Shown: one piece after another, positions 21,616 to 31,728 of the stretch
Layout: the number at the start of each line of letters is the position of its first letter
Numbering within the stretch: the first letter of the stretch is position 1
From: Miscanthus floridulus
Taxonomy: Eukaryota > Streptophyta > Magnoliopsida > Poales > Poaceae
Direction of reading: 5' to 3'
Assembly: GCF_019320115.1 (NCBI RefSeq)
Contig: NC_089593.1
Span: 36,527,835 to 36,591,834, forward strand
DNA: 64,000 nt
Position numbers and translations under genes: made by a program
The notes under the pieces: generated by a model
Told to the model about the DNA's origin: nothing
What the model saw: only the letters and a program-made list of their open reading frames with translations
The model's database searches: none

Positions 21616-23020
21616 GAACTCGCGCTCACCAACTTTCTTCGCGACAATAAAGATATCTTCGCTTGGAAGCCAGCCGACATGCCAGGGGTCCCAAGAGAGT
21701 TGGCTGAGCATAGAATTGATATCAATGAAGGCTCCAAGCCAGTGAAGCAACGACTATGGCGATTCTCACCCGACAAGAAGGCAACAATTAAAAAAGAAAT
21801 TACAAAACTAATGGCAGTCGGATTCATCAGAGAAATCCTCCATCTAGATTGGCTAGCAAACCCAGTTCTGGTACAGAAAAAGAATACAGACGAGTGGCGC
21901 ATGTGTGTCGACTACATAGATCTCAACAAACACTGCCTGAAAGATCCGTTCGGGCTACCACGCATTGATCAGATAGTTGATTCAACAGCAGGATTTGCCC
22001 TATTATCCTTTCTTGATTGCTATTCAGGATATCACTAGATTGCATTAAAGGAACAAGACCAGAGCAAGACATCTTTCATCACTCCATTCGGTGCTTAATG
22101 CAACAAAACCATATCATTTGGACTCAAGAATCTGGTGCCACTTACCAAAGAGCTATCCAAACGTGCCTCGGTGATCAGATCGGCGAAAACATAGAAGTAT
22201 ACGTGGATGACGTAGTAGTTAAGACAAAGAACCTAGACACACTAATTAAGGACTTAAAGAAAACCTTCAAAAACCTGAAAAGATGGAGGTGGAAATTGAA
22301 CCCAAACAAGTGTGTATTCGGAGTTCCTTCAGGACAACTACTCGGATTCTTGGTCAGTCATCGCGGAATCGAAGCAAGCGCCAAGCAAATTCAAGCCATA
22401 ACAGAGATGGGCCTGCCTTGAAGTGTCAAAGATGTGCAGAAGCTAATAGGCTGCATGGCGGCCCTAAATCATTTCATATCAAGACTTGGCAAAAAAGGGT
22501 TACATTTCTTTGAACTGCTAAAGAAGACAGACAAATTCGAGTGGACAGAAGAAGCCAATGAAACTTTCAAGAAGCTCAAAGCATACCTAACTTCCTTGCC
22601 CATTCTCACACCTCCAAAGAAATACGAAGACATGATGCTGTACATTGCGGCAACTTCTACTGTGATCAGCACAATGATTGTCGTAGAAAGAGAAGAAGAA
22701 GGGCGTGTATATAAAGTACAACGCCCTGTATACTACATCAGCGAAGTACTGTCAGAATCAAAAATTTGGTACCTGCATGTACAAAAACTACTCTACGCCC
22801 TACTGATCACTTCACGCAAGCTTCGCCACTTTGAAAGCCACAAGATTACCGTGGTGACAGATTTCCCACTCGGAGACATCCTACACAACAAAGACGCAAC
22901 ATGGCGTATATCTAAGTGGGTAGTTGAACTTGGTGCTCTCAATATCGATTTCACCCCACGGAAGGCAATTAAATCTCAAGCCCTGGCTGATTTTGTTGCC
23001 GAGTGGATAGAAATTCAACA
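21616..23020 (+). pseudogene. pol: Reverse transcriptase of element 2
   Basis: Motifs in order: WRMCVDYIDLNKHCLKD, LLSFLDCYSGYH, SFGLKN, GATYQRAIQ, YVDD in EVYVDDVVVK near 22200, GVPSGQLLGFLVSH, and the connection with RPVYYISEVL. A TAG at 22036-22038 replaces the Gln seen in element 1 (YHQ). A TAA follows near 22096. One base is lost near 22131, shifting the frame, and a TGA lies at 22419-22421. Catalytic Asp residues are kept. Not functional as it stands. Confidence 0.9.
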
Positions 23021-23528
23021 ACCTATGTCAAATACCATCCTTGATCATTGGAAGATGTACTTTGATGGATCACTCAAGCTAGGCGGAGCCGGTGCAGGCG
23101 TCCTCCTCATTTCTCCAGACGGAAAACAACTCAAGTACATCCTTTAGATATTATGGCAAGCTACAAACAATGAAGCAGAATACGAAGCCCTCATCCATGG
23201 GCTACGAGTGGCAATTACCCTCGAAATCAAGCGTTTACTCGTATACGGCGATTCAGCAGTAGTCATCAATCAAGTCAACAAAGATTGGGACTGCACCAAA
23301 GAAAACATGGGCGCTTACTGTGCTGAAATACGAAAGCTCGAAAAACATTTTCAAGGATTAGAAATTCTACACGTCCTGCATGATTCTAATATTGTGGCAG
23401 ACATCCTCGCCAAGCTTGGATCAGACAGGGTGAAGGTCCCACCCGGTGTATTCATAGAGGAGTTATCAGCTCCCTCTATCAAACAACCCGGTGAGATAAC
23501 CCCTAAAATCTCAACTAAAGGTACCTAG
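23021..23528 (+). pseudogene. pol: RNase H domain of element 2
   Basis: MYFDGSLKLGGAGAG near 23060 supplies the first acidic residue, NNEAEYEALIHGLR the Glu, YGDSAVVINQVNKDW and DSNIVADILAKLG the others. A TAG at 23145-23147 interrupts the domain between the first and second motif. The frame is otherwise open to the TAG at 23526-23528. Confidence 0.85.
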
Positions 23529-24788
23529 ATCTTGGTAATCACCACCTCATGGACCTAGGTTTTTATTGATTACATCAAAGAGAATAAGTTGCCAGCGGAA
23601 AAAGAGGAAGCTACCTGAGTTGTTCGCAGAAGCAAGAACTACGTCCTAGTGGGAGACAAGCTCTACAGAAGAGCCGCATCATCAGGAGTACTCCTAAAAT
23701 GTGTCTCATTTGATGAGGGCAAAGAGATCCTAGACGAAATACACTCAGGTTGCTATGGAAATCACGCCGCTTCAAGAACACTAGTCAGCAAAGCATTCTG
23801 CATCGGATTCTTCTGGCCAACCGCTTTGAAAGACGCAGAAGAACTTGTCAGAAGATGCAAAGATTGTCAAATGTTCGCAAGACAAGCTCATGTGCCAGCT
23901 CACAATCTCATCTGCATCCCACCCACTTGGCCTTTCTCCTACTGGGGGCTAGATCAAGTAGGACCTCTCAAGAAAGCAAAAGGTGGTTTCAAGTACTTCT
24001 CCGTAGCAATTGACAAGTTCACCAAGTGGATTGAATACAAACCACTCGCAAAATACAGCGTAGCCAAAGCAGTCGAGTTCATCCAAGACATTATGCACCA
24101 TTTCGGCATGCCCAATCGAATCATCATAGATTTGGGTTCTCCCTTCACAGCCGTAGAATTCCAAAGTTGGGCACAGGACTGCGGCTTCAGAATAGATTAC
24201 GCATCAATCGCACATCTAGAGGCCAATGGACAGGTAGAAAGGGCTAATGGACTCATACTAGCTGGATTAAAACCAAGATTGTATGAAGAACTAGTGGACT
24301 ATGGATCAAAATGGATTGAAGAATTACCCAAGGTCGTATGGGGGCTACGGACTCAAATAAGCAGAGCCACCGGATACTCACCTTTCTTCATGGTTTACGG
24401 ATCAGAAGCCATACTACTTGCCGACTTGATCTGGACATCACCAAGGATAGAACAATATGACAAAGGAGAAGTAGAACACACCCGAAGATTAGAGCTCGAC
24501 TATACAGAAGAAATCAGAATAAACGCTACCCTTCAATCAGCAAGATACCTCCAAGGATTAAGGCACCACTACAACAGGAATACCCAGTCTTGATCATTAC
24601 AAGTCAGAGACCTAGTACTAAGAAGAATACAAAAAACTGACGAACGCCATAAACTACTCAGTCCATGGGAAGGTCCTTTTATCATCAAAAAAGTCACCGG
24701 ACTAGGCACATACAAGTTGGTAACTGAAGACGGAAAAGAAGTCAACAATACATGGCACATCAGCCAGCTAAGAAGATTCTATGCATGA
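23529..24788 (+). pseudogene. pol: Integrase of element 2
   Basis: Mostly intact frame 23649-24593. The zinc domain is complete: IHSGCYGNHAASRTL gives the His pair and RRCKDCQMFA gives CxxC. The catalytic core carries GLDQVGPLKKAKGGF, IIIDLGSPFTAVEF and ANGQVERANGLIL. The common DNGT-type context of the second Asp reads DLGS. A TGA at 24591-24593 (NTQ-Ser-stop) cuts off the C-terminal strand domain, which continues in frame to WHISQLRRFYA and the natural TGA at 24786-24788. A spacer of about 120 bases with two or three stops precedes it. Confidence 0.88.
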
Positions 24789-24970
24789 AAACAACTCAAG
24801 GGAAAATATATACACAAGCCACAAGAGATCAATGTTCATGATCAATAAAGATGGTGCTCATCAACAACATATGTACTATTATGACTTATCAATGTTCATG
24901 ATCAATAATGATGGTTCTTTCTCGACAACATATGTCTTATTATGGCTCTCCCCGAGTTGTTTCCAATGAG

Positions 24971-25300
24971 CATACTGGGCGAGAGCAAAAGAGCTAAAAA
25001 GATGCTTGAGCCCACCGATGAGGGTAGCTAATAAGCTAACACCCTAACCAAAAAGCAAAATGGCTGAAAAGGCGCCTAAGCATACTGGCCGAGAGCAAAA
25101 GAGCTAAAAAGATGCTTGAGCCCACCAATGAGGGTAGCTAAGAAGCTAACACCTGAACCAAAAAGCAAAATGGCTGAAAATATGCCTGAGCATACCGGCC
25201 GAGAGCAAAAGAGCTGAAAAGATGCTCGAGCCCGCCGATGAGGGTAGCTAATAAGCTAACACCCGAACCAAAAAGCAAAACAACTGAAACTAAGCCTAAG
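24971..25300 (+). repeat. Three 110-bp tandem repeats, element 2
   Basis: Units start at 24971, 25081 and 25191 (CATACTGGGCGAGAGC, CATACTGGCCGAGAGC, CATACCGGCCGAGAGC) and end just before CATAAATC at 25301. Spacing is exactly 110 in each case, with a few substitutions. They sit between pol and the antisense gene, the same place as tandem arrays in related elements. Confidence 0.93.
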
Positions 25301-26476
25301 CATAAATCAGAGCAATTTCAAGACAAGGCCCTCTAGCTCCTTGTTCCAAATAGCAAGAGGCTCGGGGGCTATACTCAGAATATCCCAAGAAGCACTACAC
25401 GGTTTCGCGCAAGAAAGCACTCGGACGACGCTTGTACCTACTCGGCAGCACCTAAAGGAACAAGACGAGGCTTCCAGAGCTCTACCATGAAGTGCTCGAG
25501 GGCTTGTCGATCCTAAGATGTTTTTGCAACTAGAGATAGGACCAGATGCTGACTACACTCCGAGTTAAGCCGATAAGAAGAAGCTAGAGATGTCCTAAGT
25601 CTTTTCAGTACTAACAAGAACACAAAGTTTGTTGAGACAACAATCTATACCGAGTTGTTTACATGTCACAGACGAAAGCCAGACAAGCACTCGACAAATC
25701 AAGGAAGTATGTCAAGACATCAATCTACATATACCGAGTTGTTTACAAGGCACAAACGAAAGCCAAAAAAGCACTCGACAGATCAAGAAAGTTTGTCAAG
25801 ACAATGATTTACCTAAGCTGGGTTATTTATGAGACAAAGAAATACAGACAAAGAAGACATCAACAAAAAATAAAGAATCTCCATTCAGTCTTCAAGTATA
25901 GTGTTTTATTACAGAAGCTAGAATACAAAGGTCGATTACATCAAGCATTGTCATCAGGAGAAGAAACATCAATGTTAAGATTATCTACAATCTTCCTGGC
26001 TAAATCATCAACCTCAGGCTCAAACTTCTCAACAGCATCCAGATACTCTTGACTCTTGGCTTCATCAGCAACCTTGGACAAAGGAAACTCCAGAGAAAGA
26101 ACCCAGACCTAGGCAAGAACATTCCTGGGACACAGATGGGCACACCTCTTCACGAACTCCTAGAAATAGGTCGGCACTTGGGGAATGAACTGAGCCCAAG
26201 AATGACCATCATCTGCTAGAGTCTGGAGAAGGTCGGCTACTGACTGAAAAGACTTCCACAAAGCTTTCCAGTTCTCAGTAGCCGTTGCCAACTTGCCAGT
26301 CAAGTCCTCAATGGTTTTTGGGCCTGCACAAGATCTCTGTCAGCTCCATGCCTAATCAACTTAGCAAGCGTGAGTTCTTCTTTAGCTCAAGTAATTACCT
26401 CCTCAGCCTTATTGTGGCTAGTACGAACGAGTGTCTTCATCTCCTCAATACCCTCCGAGAGCTTCTGCTTTTCAAC

Positions 26477-29081
26477 TCAAAGAGCTAGACCAAGCAACAA
26501 AAGACAAGTCAGCAGAAAAGCAAATTTGAATACAAAGGGAAACAAAAAAGAACTCGCGATACCACGGCACTCTTTCTTCATGACCTCCACATTTTTCATG
26601 GTCTCCTGGGCAGCTGCATCCCTATGCTTTTCTACCTCAACTACCAGGGCACGGAGAGCCTTCTCCTCCTTCTGATGTGTCTGACACTCGGCCTCTAACT
26701 CGACCCAACAAAGGTCAAGCTCTGCCTTTAGGGTACTCACCTCAGAAGACAACTTTTTCTCAGTTTCAGACAAGAAAAAGAAGCCGGTATGATCATGAGA
26801 AAAAGACTGAGCAAAAAGAGAGAGAGAAACAAGACATAAGGACAGAAGAAAAACGAACATCCAAAGAAAGAACCACAGAAAAACTTACCTAGAGCTTTTC
26901 CCCAAAAGAAGTCGCAAGGGTCGATAGGCTTCCCCAGGCAGCGGTTAGCTCCGACAATCGATGAGTGGCTTCAAATTGCTGCACCACGTCATCAGCCAAA
27001 AGCAGACCACCAGAAGCAAGAAGTGGAGAGGGAGAAGCTGGCCGAGGCAAAGAAGGCACGACTGGGGCAATCTCCTAGGAAGCCACGGCCAATCCCTCAG
27101 ATGAACTCACCGCCATGGCCATGGTCACCTCAGGAGTCAACAACTCAGCAGCTGCGTACTCTGTCCCCCTCATAGCCACCTCGACGACCGTGCGTTCTGA
27201 GTCCTGAGACTCAGTACACAAGGGCGCACTAGAGGGCTGACAAGAAGTCAACTGAGGGTTCAGAGAAGACGAAGGCCTAAAAGTTGACAATGAAACTCGC
27301 CGATAAGAATAAGAAAAAAGGGGAATAGAAGCAAAGAAATAAAACTAGAATTCACTCACTCAGCTATCTTCTTCTTCATAAAACCAAAAGAAGACCTCAC
27401 AGGGGGAACCACAGCGGCAAAAACATCACCGCCACCCTATGACAGGAGTGGTGCGGCAGGTACTGGAGCCCCAGAAGAACTCGAACCCGATGACCGCTTA
27501 CTACAAGAGAACAAAACCAAAGTCAAAACAAAAAGAGGGGTTCAATAATAGGAAAACAAGAGAAGAACTAACCGACGAGTAACAAGGGCAGCATCATCAT
27601 CCTCTTCTTCCTCACTCGCGACCAAGGCCACCATAGCACTAGCTAAAAAAGGACAATAGTACTCGGTCAAAGATAAAAACAAACAACAAAAGGACAGAGC
27701 GTATTAATATGCTCACCTAAGAGCATGCTACCTACAACTGGAGTACCTGGATGAGTACTTGACTGGCGAGACTTATTGACAGCAGATGGAGCAGAAGAAG
27801 AACTATCCGCTCGCCCCCTCTTTCCAAAAGTACGAGGAGCTCGAGGAACTAGATGAGGAACATACTCTACATATACATCAAGGTTTGCGGAAGAAACACC
27901 AAGAAATATTGTGATGGTCTGAAACTTACTGGTCAAGGACGCCCCAGCAAGACTACCCCCAGCCCCCACATTTGCAGGGAGATCATCAAGGGGAATTGGA
28001 TATGTGAAATTACGCCCCAATTCCTATAAAAGAGTAAAACAACAAGACAAGGAAGATTAAGCAAAAAGTGGATACGACAAAAGACATTCAAAAGTACTCG
28101 CATAAGAAAAGAACAACTCACAGCAGGGGGTGGGTTGTTAGCACTGTACTCAAGGACAGCAAGCGGGACGATGCTTACTCCTTTTAGCATCTTCTAAAGA
28201 CGCTCAAGCACCTCCTCATCAGTGAACTCAAGGGTAGGGAACATACGAGAAGGGTCCTCCGCCCCAGAGTACTCAAAACCGTAATGTTCTCGCTCCTTCA
28301 AAGCTTGAACTCGGCGGTGAAGAAAACTAGAAATAATCCCAAAGCCGGTCAAGCCTTGCTGTTTTAGAGTGCAAATCCTCTCAAGAAAAGGCTTGATCAT
28401 CTAGAGCTCAGCAGTCGTCACATGGTTCTTTTCCCATCGGTCACTAACCAAGGGACTAGATCTAGAATGAACGGAAAGAGGAGGAATCAAATTGACAGCA
28501 TAAAACCAGTCAGCACGCCATTCCCTCATAGAATCAACCAGGTCATTGTCAAAGAATTTGCTCTTAAGACCTTGGCAAAACTAAATCCCGCAGCCACCAA
28601 GAACATTGGTGTCATCGCGGTGGGGTTGTGGCTTCAGGCGAAAGAAGTAACGAAAGAGAGAAAGAGAAGGAGGAATTCCAAGGAAGGTTTCACAAAGATG
28701 AACAAAAATAGAAAGATGAAGGACAGCATTGGGAGCAAGATGGTTAAGGCTAATCCCAAAATAGTTGAGAAATCGGTGAAGAAAAGCAGAAGCAGGAAGG
28801 CAGAGATCGGCACGGATAAAGGAGACGAAAAGAATAATCTCACTAGGGCCTGGGGCAGGGACCCGATGCTCGCCTGGAGCTCTCCAATCAGCAATATCCT
28901 TGCTCTAAATCAAACCATCGCTAACGAGCTTGCGAAGCTGATCTTTAGTTGTTGTTGGAGCCGGCCAGATCTTCTGAGCAGCCCTCATCACCATGAATTC
29001 TTGATTTTCGATAACGGAGAGCGATGCTTCCTCGTCGACAAAGGTCACCTGGGACTTACTTGCCGACTTCTTCCTACCCAT
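26477..29081 (-). pseudogene. Antisense spliced gene of element 2 (PF04195-like)
   Basis: Starts at ATG 29079-29081 (protein begins MGRKKSASKSQVTF). Exon 1, 28122-29081, contains the family block: APGPGE-type DIADWRAPGEHRVPAPG, LCLPASAFLHRFLNYFGI and LSIFVHLCETFLGIPP, then SGAEDPSRMFPTLEFTDEEV. It has four in-frame TAG stops, near 28918, 28588, 28402 and 28193. Donor GTGAGT at 28116-28121. Exon 2 is 27717-28023 (acceptor TATAG, donor GTGAGC), Ser/Pro-rich with KRGRADSSSS. A later exon at about 26570-26770 is coiled coil (LSSEVSTLKAELDLCWVELE). Homologous to 8289-9164. Function unknown. Confidence 0.8.
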
Positions 29082-30698
29082 ATACTACCAAAGGCAATGA
29101 GGCACTAAGAATCGAGAAGGCTAAGACGGAAGCACTCAGACGACGGCGGCAATGGCGGCGGCGGAGTTTCGAAGGCTAGGGTTTCAAGGCAAAGGCAGGG
29201 TACCAAAGAAAAGGAGGAGAAAGGCCTTTAAATAGATTTTACACTGGTAAAAATGCGGCCCACTAGGCCCGCTTTAACACGGCATGAGGACACAACGGTC
29301 CATTTACTGGCACAGCTAAAATGACGGACGACACAAATCCACACAACGGTACAGTTCAACAGGCAGATTTCAGACTTATCCATCCAGTACCACGGCGGAG
29401 TATTCATATTGCTACAGAAAGAACTCATCAGCCATGAAGTAAAGAAGGGTTAACTCACAAGGAACACAACAACCCGGTCCTCATAAAAAGAACTCAGGAA
29501 TCTCACAAACAACAGGGACATCAAGAGAATAAAGAATGACAACTCAAAAGATAAGATTCTTTCCATTATAAATGGTTTCAAAAAATAGAAGATTACACAT
29601 CTTACAAGACCCAACGAACTCGGTACTACGACAAGCAAGGTAGCAAAGAGGAACCCAGACACAGCTAGGCTCTGGAACGACTACGTGTTCCAAATTGCTA
29701 CTCGATAGAACAAACCGCACTCAGCTACACTGTTTTCTTTAAAGGACGGACGCAGTGCATTCAAGGCGGAAATCAATAGCACGGTGGGACAACATGGAGC
29801 AGAGAAGGCTGGCAGGCATCTATCTACCCAAGTCCGATGTGATGCTAGATATGGTGTTGATCTGCACTGGACAATCTTAGGGTAGGCGACGAGGATCAAC
29901 CCAGAACTGCCAGATGAAGGATCGCATCCCACATCACAAGACTCCCTACAACTACCGCCACATACTTCCAAGTACAATGCTGCTGCGGGATTAGCCTACC
30001 TCTAATCCCTATCACAAGACTCCCTCCAGCTATGGCAAAATACGCCCAGAGGCTACTCTACTTCACAAACTACCATATTCATGACTATGGAGATTTTAGA
30101 CCACGCAACAGAATGCTCGATGAATCAAAATAGCACACAAGGAGGATATTTATAGGCCAAAGAAGAGGTGCACATGGACCGGGAGCACCAATGGAACAAA
30201 CCTAACAAAGGACATAGTGAAAAGACATAATTCAATGAAAGAGGACTTAGGCGTGAAGGAGTAGTATTCAGGAACGAGTATATTCGGAAGAATATACCAA
30301 CACTGTACAACTTGTGAACAAACAGTATTTACTATCACCAACCACCATACAACTACATCTGACAATAGCGGACTATGAGAGAACATGCCAAGAATATGTA
30401 TCCAAGTTCTTTTTGGACAAAAGAACCTAGCAAGAGGCTCGGGGGCTAAACTCAGTGATTGCATTTTTTCCTTCAAAAAGAGCACATCACACAGAAGACT
30501 TCCTCAAGACAGTAGTTTTTCAAACAACATAAGATTCAAGACCCTCCAACTTTTTGTTCCAAATAGCAAGAGGCTCGGGGGCTACACTCAGTGAGTGCAC
30601 TTTTTCCTTCAAAAAAGCGCACATCACTCAGAAGACTTCTTCAATACAGACCACTTCAAGGCCACAGGACAAAAAGAACACAGACATAGCTACATCAC
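29082..30698. other. 3' spacer of element 2
   Basis: No coding region recognised. The phrase AGCAAGAGGCTCGGGGGCTA occurs at about 30428 and 30566, and also at 25359. It resembles the purine-rich border that precedes LTRs in related elements. No LTR follows it here in the expected orientation. Confidence 0.55.
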
Positions 30699-30825
30699 TC
30701 GAGTTCCGCATACGCTGAAGCCCAAACATACTACCCCGGGTACCCCTGTGGCAGGTGACCACCGATAGCCTACCATGGGGGTACCCGGGGCAGTATGTTC
30801 GGGCTTCAGCGTATGCGGAACTCGA
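30699..30825. repeat. Fold-back of LTR 3' ends
   Basis: Left arm 30699-30755 is the plus-oriented LTR 3' part (from GAGTTCCGCATACGCTGAAG to GGCAGG). Right arm 30769-30825 is its reverse complement with about five mismatches in 57. The 13-base loop TGACCACCGATAG is itself the start of the inverted LTR. Confidence 0.85.
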
Positions 30826-31137
30826 CGGTTAACGCAAGAGACAGTCGATTTATCCTGGTTCGGACCCTCGATCGTTGATCGAGTAATACCCCTACATCCA
30901 GTTGGCGTTAGCCTTTGCGTTGGATTGATTATCAAGTGTTGTGTTGTAAAAGTCATCTCTCTAGGAACCCTGCCCTCCTTTATATAGTCAGGAGGTCAGA
31001 ATCCTAGTCGGTTTACAATGAGAGAACCCTAGTAGGATTACAGAATAATACTACTACTAAGATTACATGGGAGGAATCCTAGTTAGACTAGATCTTCTCC
31101 CTTCCTTGCGCAGTATCCCGTAGGTCCCGCACCGGCA
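30756..31137 (-). repeat. Complete right LTR of element 2, inverted
   Basis: Reads TGACCACCGATAGCC ... GTCCCGCACCGGCA on the plus strand, the reverse complement of the 5' LTR from end to end (382 bp, both termini exact). A TATA box is present on the minus strand. It is directly followed by the target duplication ATCAA. Confidence 0.92.
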
Positions 31138-31409
31138 ATCAAGTGTTAAAGAATCATGACTATATTAATATAGTATCTGTGTACAAAAGAACTAGGCCAA
31201 GAGTACAGACAAATTAGACCTAAATCCTCGTCATTGCTTTCTACCTCCATAGATTGTACATTAGAGATGATTTCCTTCAAGACCAAACGATGTCTAACTA
31301 TAGAACCACCCTCTTGCAACTCATGCATATATAATTTTATCTTTAGATGCATCTTACTTATCAAATCTTTAAGCGTGCCTCTAATGGGGTGTTTAAATCT
31401 AGGGGCCAA
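31138..31409 (-). pseudogene. Ty1/copia gag fragment, upstream half split by element 2
   Basis: Encodes a copia gag stretch on the minus strand: KMHLKIKLYMHELQEGGSIV, LKEIISNVQSMEVESNDED and a degenerate LCSLPSSF-type motif (CLYSWPSSF). It leads directly, after removal of one ATCAA, into the gag sequence at 18129 (LTLDKVSKAL context on either side of the junction). A frameshift and a stop lie near 31160-31180. The outer end is cut at 31386 by a MITE-like sequence. The first 5 bases (31138-31142) are the right target duplication of element 2. Confidence 0.85.
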
Positions 31410-31720
31410 AGTTTAGGGGTGTCACATCGGGTGCCACGTGGGGGTGTCACATCGAGTGTTCGGATAGTAATAATAAAATAAATTATAGAAGTCATCGGTA
31501 ATCCATGAGACGAATTTATTAAGCCTCATTAATCTGTCATTAGCACATGTTTACTATAGCACAATATTGTCAAATCATGGACTAATTTGGCTTAAAAAAT
31601 TATCTAACAAAATAGTCACAATCTATGCAATTAGTTATTTTTAATCTATATTTAATACTCTATGTATGTGCAAACTTCCGATGTGACAGGGACTAAACTT
31701 TAGGAAAGGAACTGTAACTT
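31386..31720. mobile_element. Degenerate MITE with inverted ends
   Basis: Left end GGGGTGTTTAAATCTAGG, then CCAAAGTTTAGGGGTGTCAC. The right end has the near reverse complement (GTGACAGGGACTAAACTTTA, 31684-31703). The interior shares ATCTATATTTAATACTC and ATGTATGTGC with the MITE at 49757-49995, so both belong to one broad family. No coding capacity. Confidence 0.6.
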
Positions 31721-31728
31721 TAGCCACA

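Larger units (their letters stand above)
18135..31137 (+). mobile_element. Ty3/gypsy retrotransposon, Tat-type (element 2), with inverted right LTR
   Basis: A 13.0-kb element inserted in a copia gag sequence. Order: 5' LTR, PBS, gag, protease, RT, RNase H, integrase, 110-bp tandem repeats, antisense spliced gene, long 3' spacer, fold-back, and a complete LTR in the reverse orientation. Both outer ends are the U3 (TGTCGG-type) end. Despite this, the 5-bp duplication ATCAA is perfect on both sides. The two LTRs are each 382 bp and differ at about 21 positions (near 5.5 percent by eye, mostly transitions). Coding regions carry several stops and frameshifts, so it is not autonomous. Confidence 0.93.

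Noticed and set aside
24971..25300. CRISPR-like array
   Set aside because: Contiguous 110-bp tandem units with no spacers, in a plant retrotransposon.
28422..29108. 228-residue plus-strand ORF
   Set aside because: It is the complement of the antisense-gene exon 1, which carries the conserved protein block. The plus-strand translation is low-complexity Lys/Arg sequence.
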